NCBI RefSeq assembly: GCF_000826685.1
Contig: NZ_JROO01000043.1
Span: 1 to 63,854 of the forward strand
DNA from: Streptomonospora alba
GTDB taxonomy: Bacteria; Actinomycetota; Actinomycetes; Streptosporangiales; Streptosporangiaceae
Length of the DNA stretch: 63,854 nucleotides
Reading direction: 5' to 3'
In this document: one piece after another, positions 63,533 to 63,854 of the stretch
How positions within the stretch are numbered: position 1 is the first letter of the stretch
Layout: each line of letters starts with the position of its first letter
Translations under genes and position numbers: made by a program
The notes under the pieces: generated by a model
Databases searched by the model: none
Told to the model about the DNA's origin: nothing
The model's input: the letters and a program-made list of their open reading frames with translations, nothing else

Positions 63533-63742
63533 TACAGCGCGAGGGAAGGAACCCTCGCCTGATCGAAGCGCCCCTGCTGTCCCCACTGTTTGACCAGACG
63601 CCCCAACGTTCCTTGTGGCCGAAGTGGGACGCGATCTCGCGGCCGGTGGGCAACGAGCCGCCCTCACCACGGTTGTCCAGGGCCCAGTGCCAGGCCTCGG
63701 TCTGGCACCGCGGTACCGACTCAGACGGGGCGGCAGATTCCG
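63533..63742 (-). pseudogene. DUF2637-like protein C-terminal remnant, broken in frame
   Basis: Read leftward, after a stop at 63743 the frame gives SVPRCQTEAWHWALDNRGEG, then GSLPTGREIASHFGHKERWG. A shift at the C run 63601-63604 continues it as RLVKQWGQQGRFDQA. This matches the C-terminal winged-helix tail of actinobacterial DUF2637 proteins (LPSGREIAxxFGxxxRWGRLVKQ). Both a stop codon and a frameshift are present, so it is a genuine remnant. The DUF2637 domain proper is missing or lies beyond the edge. Confidence 0.5.
63539..63558. terminator. Hairpin at the end of the DUF2637-like remnant
   Basis: GCGAGGG (63539-63545) and CCCTCGC (63552-63558) around AAGGAA. It would terminate leftward transcription before the CRISPR leader. 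Confidence 0.5.
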
Positions 63743-63854
63743 CCTACGCCGGACTCGGATACACCTTTGGCTTCTCGCCGCCCAGTCGATTGCGGCTCAG
63801 CGGACGGGACAACGCCTGGTGTGGGCGAGGCCTGCTCATCATCGGTGTACGCAG

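Overview
The window is high-GC DNA with actinomycete features: GTG starts are common, there is a conservon (cvnABCD), tandem CYP157/CYP154-type P450s, S-adenosyl methyltransferase and HTH-TPR regulator families, and a modular type I PKS. A Nocardiopsaceae- or Streptomyces-like chromosome fits; the genus cannot be fixed from sequence alone.

Layout. 1-9945 (minus) is the start of a modular polyketide cluster: a loading module with a KSQ domain and a degenerate acyltransferase, a fully reducing methylmalonyl module, and the first residues of the next PKS protein, which continues off the left edge. 10535-14778 (minus) is a conservon, cvnA-B-C-D, followed by a styrene/indole-monooxygenase-like flavoprotein. 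15384-28536 is a complete L-rhamnose locus: LacI regulator, ABC importer, mutarotase, isomerase, a secreted beta-propeller protein, a bifunctional aldolase/dehydrogenase and a kinase. Three related operator-like palindromes tie it together. 28616-32347 holds housekeeping genes (TetR, acyl-CoA dehydrogenase, FKBP, mannose-6-phosphate isomerase).

32556-33859 is an ISAs1-type insertion sequence with a 9-bp target duplication and a nonsense codon in its transposase. It is followed by an AT-richer foreign-looking block (33934-36606; glycosyltransferase, helical-repeat protein, membrane protein) and a mannosidase remnant. 37076-39979 is a gluconate locus (permease, GntR repressor, kinase) with two GntR operator-like sites. 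40006-47541 holds regulators (IclR, TetR with MFS exporter and a 24-bp operator, LysR, GntR) and moeA.

47719-47993 is a tRNA-Gly/Cys/Val trio. Right of tRNA-Val the window becomes accessory: an integrase remnant joined to a truncated FxLD-type methyltransferase, two phosphotransferase/HTH-TPR regulator pairs, two CYP157-like/CYP154-like P450 pairs separated by a 44-codon ORF and a duplicated-domain protein, a SAM methyltransferase, two very small coupled ORFs, a CPBP membrane protein and an endonuclease/exonuclease/phosphatase protein. A short, decaying type I-E CRISPR array and a broken DUF2637-like gene close the window.

Several genes are split by what look like single-base losses, mostly in G/C runs (near 34610, 53078, 55942 and 63601). 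Some apparent pseudogenes could therefore be sequence errors rather than biological decay.
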